Source of the DNA: Apodospora peruviana
Lineage: Eukaryota; Ascomycota; Sordariomycetes; Sordariales; Lasiosphaeriaceae
Assembly: GCA_033439685.1 (NCBI GenBank)
Contig: JAUEDM010000013.1
Location: 1 to 31,132 of the forward strand
Reading direction: 5' to 3'
Length of the DNA: 31,132 nt
Part shown: in pieces, positions 30,441-31,132 of the stretch
How the letters are laid out: the number at the start of each line of letters is the position of its first letter
How positions within the stretch are numbered: position 1 is the first letter of the stretch
Position numbers and translations under genes: made by a program
Notes under the pieces: generated by a model
Told to the model about the DNA's origin: nothing
The model's input: the letters and a program-made list of their open reading frames with translations, nothing else
Database searches by the model: none

Positions 30441-31132
30441 CTATTCGGAATTATATACATCAGACATTTCCACATCTTCTTGACACGTGCGCGCATTGTG
30501 CCCAGGCTTTCCACACTTGCTACAACGCCGTAGAGCCGTCTGTGTTCTGGTCCGCCGACAACCATTTTCACGCGTTTCACCCTCTACTTGTTCCTGCACC
30601 TCTTTCTGGGCTAATAATCATTTCCAACTCTTACAGTAAGTGATCCTCCAAGTCGCACACGTGTTTTTTTGGCCCTCGGACGTTTGCTAAGCGCCTCATT
30701 TGCCTTTCGGAGGGTACGGTTCTCAGCGACTAGGAGGGTAACCGAGTGCGCCAATGCCTGCGTCCCTTTCGCAAGCTGATCGACAGCAGTAAGAATTGGT
30801 GTTGGCGAGCTTTCCTGGTGACGAGCAATCTGATTTTTGATGAATTCCGATTGTGAGACAGCCTCTGTTGGGTTCTGTGGTGTCTGGGAGACCCAAGGAT
30901 CAGCGGCTGTGGAGGGGGGACCAGTCGGTGTTGGCGTCCGTAACTTGACATCCAGCTTGGATATTACAGCCTCAGGGTCGAAAGGGATTAGACCTGCACC
31001 TCTGAAACCTCCCTTGATATTGCTTTCGGTTATAGCGGTAAAGTGAGCGGCTTTGAAGGCGAGGAAGAACTCGACCTTGGTGATGTGGTTGATATGCGCT
31101 CTGACATAGTGCTCGATTTCCCGACCGTACGC
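30441..31132 (-). mobile_element. pogo/Fot1-like (Tc1-mariner superfamily) transposase, C-terminal part, frameshifted
   Basis: Cut-and-paste DNA transposase; only the region after the DDE core is in the window, the 5' part lies beyond its right end. Seen on the minus strand: EIEHYVRAHINHITKVEFF, NIKGGFRGAGLIPFDPEAVI (the typical end of the DDE_1 domain), SQSEFIKNQIARHQ, a helix ALAHSVTLLVAENRTLRKAN, a basic patch RPRAKKTRVR, and finally the CCHC zinc knuckle CSKCGKPGHNARTC near the C-terminus. The frame breaks at a TAG at 30611-30613: one missing base there restores LAQKEVQEQVEGE and joins the knuckle to the rest, with the true stop at 30441. The break indicates an inactive copy unless it is a sequence error. 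Confidence 0.85.

Noticed and set aside
1..31132. tRNA, rRNA or CRISPR features
   Set aside because: No cloverleaf-like A/B box pairs, no rRNA-like stretches and no regularly spaced direct repeats were seen by eye; a tRNAscan run would be decisive for tRNA.

Overview
The window looks like nuclear DNA of a filamentous ascomycete (Pezizomycotina, probably Sordariomycetes; genus not determinable). The evidence is short GT-AG introns of 53-79 nt with CTAAC/CTGAC-like branch sites, a gene content typical of fungal accessory chromatin, and fungal-style NACHT, patatin and pogo-type sequences. I saw no rRNA, tRNA or CRISPR array.

Left half (about 1.2-16.3 kb): six genes that read as one small biosynthetic cluster. 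In order they are phenylalanine/aromatic ammonia-lyase (minus), a membrane-anchored cytochrome b5 (plus), a cytochrome P450 (plus), a 14-TM MFS exporter (minus), a SAM methyltransferase (minus) and a class I DAHP synthase (plus). Together they suggest extra shikimate flux (DAHP synthase), deamination of Phe to cinnamate, oxidation (P450 helped by cytochrome b5), methylation and export. This is a phenylpropanoid-like route with no PKS, NRPS, terpene synthase or transcription factor in view. Five of the six genes carry single-base frame breaks (P450 ten, DAHP synthase four, MFS two, PAL one, cytochrome b5 one or an unusual intron). The methyltransferase and the long genes to the right (3.3 kb RecQ, 1.9 kb surface protein) are intact, so either the cluster is decaying or local sequence quality is poor.

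Middle (16.3-22.7 kb): mostly non-coding sequence around one intact gene for a signal-peptide, Pro-rich, single-TM surface protein (minus), and a small Pro-rich/Arg-rich ORF (plus).

Right half (22.7-31.1 kb): a degraded defence/allorecognition-like and mobile region, almost all on the minus strand. It holds a patatin-like phospholipase fragment truncated on both sides, an intact two-exon RecQ helicase lying 58 nt from that fragment, a broken NACHT (STAND) NTPase that has lost its P-loop, unrecognised ORFs, and at the right edge the C-terminal part of a frameshifted pogo/Fot1-like transposase with its CCHC zinc knuckle.
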